Source: Caldifarciminota bacterium (GTDB lineage Bacteria; Hydrothermota; Hydrothermia; B15-G9; WFZT01). From it: a stretch of 6,999 nt of DNA. Shown here piece by piece: positions 5,328 through 6,999 of the stretch (position 1 is its first letter; every line of letters begins with the position of its first letter). The notes beneath the pieces were generated by a model. That model was not told the origin of the DNA, made no database searches, and saw only the letters and a program-made list of their open reading frames with translations. The stretch is taken from contig JALSOD010000286.1 of the NCBI GenBank assembly GCA_026986655.1, positions 1-6,999 of the forward strand. The letters are read 5' to 3'. A program made the translations under genes and the position numbers.

Positions 5328-6999
5328 TGTAAAAGTTAAAGATATAATAAAAAATCTGGTTAAGCCTGTATATGTAAGTGTATTGGTATTTGGGCTGACA
5401 ATTTCCCTTTCAGGTACTCTTGGAGCTGGTAGTTACCAGCCGCCTGACAAAAATGGGAATGGTCTTCCTGACAAGGTTGATATTATGCTTGGTCTTATAA
5501 ATCCAGATGGTACACCTTACACTCCTTCACCCACACATCCTCGTGGTGATTACGACAAAGATGGTGTACCCGATAGTCTTGAAGATGCTAATCATAATGG
5601 TATTGTTGATATAGGGGAAACTGATCCAAAATTGGCGGATACAGACCATGATGGTATTATAGATGGTGCAGAAATGCTTGCAGATACATCTTATCAGCCT
5701 GTAGTTGTAGGCGACGTTGTAACTAATGAGCTTGACCATATACCTGCAGCAGATACATCTGATATCGATGGGGATGGTGTTATAAATGCTCTCGATATTG
5801 ATTCGGACAACGATGGACTCTTGGATGGCCCCAATTATGGATATGATATTAATTCAACAGGTACTGTATTCTCGTTCAATAACGGAGGAGGACATTATGC
5901 TTATGAGACCGGTACTGGTGGAAAGGGGTTAAATCCATATAATGCAGATACGGATGGTGACGGTTTATATGATGGTGAGGAAGTGTACACCTATGCTCAA
6001 TGGGGAGTTGATCCAAAGAAAATCGATACTGATGGTGACAAATTATCAGATGCTCTTGAGATAAAGCTTGGTTTAAATCCTAATAATGTAGATAGTGATG
6101 GTGATGGATTAGATGATTCTACGGAATGTTCTGATAATGCTACAATCTTAGCTGGGAGCTTTGGAACCGGTGGAGCATCTGGTATTCTTGTATGGGATAA
6201 TGCTCACGGTGTTTATACTGATACTTTGACAGGATTCCTTGCTGCAGTTGATGTCGATAGGGATGGAATGATTGATGCCCTTGACTTCGATTCTGATAAT
6301 GATGGGATAAAGGACGGAGTTTCAAATACAGTGCCTCCAAATGGAAATGAAGGAATTTCTGATACAGATAATGATGGCATCCCCAATTTCCGCGATATGG
6401 ATTCTGATGGAGATGGATTGGCTGATGGTTCGGAAGAATATTTCTTTCATACAAGTGCTTACGGATATACAGACCAGGATAACGATGGGGTTGTGGATGA
6501 GAGTGAGATAAAATATGGCCTTAATTACAATACTAATGATACTGATGGTGACGGTATAGTTGATTCTACCGAAGTAAATGATGGAACAAATGTAACAGTT
6601 GTTACCGCATCTGGTCACGATGCTTACTATTTAACTGCGAAACCAAGTGATTATGATAATGATGGTTTACCGGATGCACGTGATTTAGATAGTGATAATG
6701 ATGGTCTGTTTGATGGTAATTACAACCCTGGATGGGCGTATGCAGATGGAAGTTTACCAAATGAGAATACTTTCGGTACGAGTTATAGAAATCCAGATAC
6801 CGATGGGGATGGATTAACGGACGGCTGGGAGGCTGGTAATGATTTGAATCTTGCGGATGGTTCAGGAGCTGGTAATTTTGAGAGGACGGATCCGACGAAG
6901 TTAGACAGTGATGGAGATGGGATAGCGGACAGTGTGGAGTTGCATTATGGGTCGAATCCGTTGTTAACGGACAGTGATAATGATAGTATACCTGACAGT
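5320..6999 (+). CDS. secreted thrombospondin type 3-like calcium-binding repeat protein, 3' partial
   Basis: The frame is open for 560 codons from ATG 5320 to the window edge without a stop, so the C-terminus is missing. A strong AAAAAAGGAGG (5302-5312) lies 7 bases upstream. The N-terminus looks like a Sec signal peptide: lysines at 5, 7, 11 and 15, a hydrophobic core at about 17-30, and probable cleavage near A36 (GTLGA-GS). The rest holds about 20 aspartate-rich DxDxDG motifs, beginning near residues 43, 77, 89, 107, 148, 161, 210, 236, 258, 311, 324, 348, 361, 385, 407, 444, 457, 493, 529 and 551; many continue as G-(L/I)-x-D-xx-E. These match thrombospondin type 3 repeats, which bind calcium in an extended, rigid stalk. 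No enzymatic domain is visible and there is a single cysteine, C270. A surface, adhesion or structural role is likely; the missing C-terminus may hold a sorting or anchoring domain. It is probably transcribed separately from the nuo genes. Confidence 0.9.
   Translation, partial: MGNVKVKDIIKNLVKPVYVSVLVFGLTISLSGTLGAGSYQPPDKNGNGLPDKVDIMLGLINPDGTPYTPSPTHPRGDYDKDGVPDSLEDANHNGIVDIGETDPKLADTDHDGIIDGAEMLADTSYQPVVVGDVVTNELDHIPAADTSDIDGDGVINALDIDSDNDGLLDGPNYGYDINSTGTVFSFNNGGGHYAYETGTGGKGLNPYNADTDGDGLYDGEEVYTYAQWGVDPKKIDTDGDKLSDALEIKLGLNPNNVDSDGDGLDDSTECSDNATILAGSFGTGGASGILVWDNAHGVYTDTLTGFLAAVDVDRDGMIDALDFDSDNDGIKDGVSNTVPPNGNEGISDTDNDGIPNFRDMDSDGDGLADGSEEYFFHTSAYGYTDQDNDGVVDESEIKYGLNYNTNDTDGDGIVDSTEVNDGTNVTVVTASGHDAYYLTAKPSDYDNDGLPDARDLDSDNDGLFDGNYNPGWAYADGSLPNENTFGTSYRNPDTDGDGLTDGWEAGNDLNLADGSGAGNFERTDPTKLDSDGDGIADSVELHYGSNPLLTDSDNDSIPDS
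5761..6999 (+). repeat. three diverged long repeat blocks within the TSP3 gene
   Basis: The paired motif DxDxDG-xx-(N/D)AxDxDSDNDGxxDG recurs starting at residues 148 (base 5761), 311 (6250) and 444 (6649), so block lengths are about 163 and 133 residues. After the first two pairs, and again at residues 493 and 529, come DTDGDG/DSDGDG motifs with helical linkers such as LEIKLGLNPNN, SEIKYGLNYNT and VELHYGSNPLL. The blocks differ in glycine- and tyrosine-rich insertions. They are clear at protein level but diverged in DNA, suggesting old internal duplication. Confidence 0.65.

Noticed and set aside
6140..6454. 104-codon minus-strand open frame opposite the TSP3 repeats
   Set aside because: It is a shadow of the repetitive GAT-rich coding strand, giving a His/Gln/Tyr-rich product with no ribosome binding site or family resemblance.
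5761..6999. CRISPR-like or tandem DNA repeat array
   Set aside because: The recurring GAT-rich segments keep a single open frame, vary in spacing and sequence, and encode DxDxDG motifs, so they are protein repeats.

Overview
This is a bacterial window of moderately AT-rich DNA. Arginine is mostly AGA/AGG, ATA is a common isoleucine codon, and strong AGGAGG-type ribosome binding sites precede almost every gene. It holds part of a respiratory complex I (NADH:quinone oxidoreductase) operon followed by the start of a large secreted calcium-binding protein gene. All confident genes are on the + strand. Codon style and the Thermus-like NuoI suggest an AT-rich, possibly thermophilic bacterium, perhaps from a poorly sampled phylum. 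That placement is only an inference and no species can be named.

Layout: positions 1-22 are an extremely GC-rich scrap with a small inverted repeat, unlike everything that follows. A promoter-like pair (27-55) precedes nuoG (84-2636). Then come nuoI (2639-3196), nuoB (3193-3726) and nuoD (3723-4922), joined by a 2-base gap and two 4-base ATGA overlaps, so they form one translationally coupled unit. Together the four subunits carry N1b, N3 and N4 (NuoG), N6a and N6b (NuoI), N2 (NuoB) and most of the quinone site (NuoD). This is the electron wire from the NADH side to quinone. NuoG has lost all four cysteines of the optional N7 cluster. The order G-I-B-D is unusual, and no nuoC lies between B and D.

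The operon appears to stop abruptly. A third ATGA overlap with a good ribosome binding site opens a further reading frame at 4919, but it ends after 15 codons and no nuoH or other membrane subunit follows. Positions 4967-5319 contain no confident gene. They do contain two near-consensus sigma70-type promoters (4963-4992 and 5050-5078), an inverted repeat, a 12-base-period direct repeat, and two candidate small ORFs (38 and 35 codons) chained by stop/start overlaps into the next gene.

From 5320 to the window end an open frame of 560 codons (no stop reached) encodes a signal-peptide-bearing protein built of about 20 thrombospondin type 3-like DxDxDG calcium-binding motifs. These are arranged in three larger diverged blocks. 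It has no evident functional link to complex I and is probably a separate transcription unit for a cell-surface or secreted protein.
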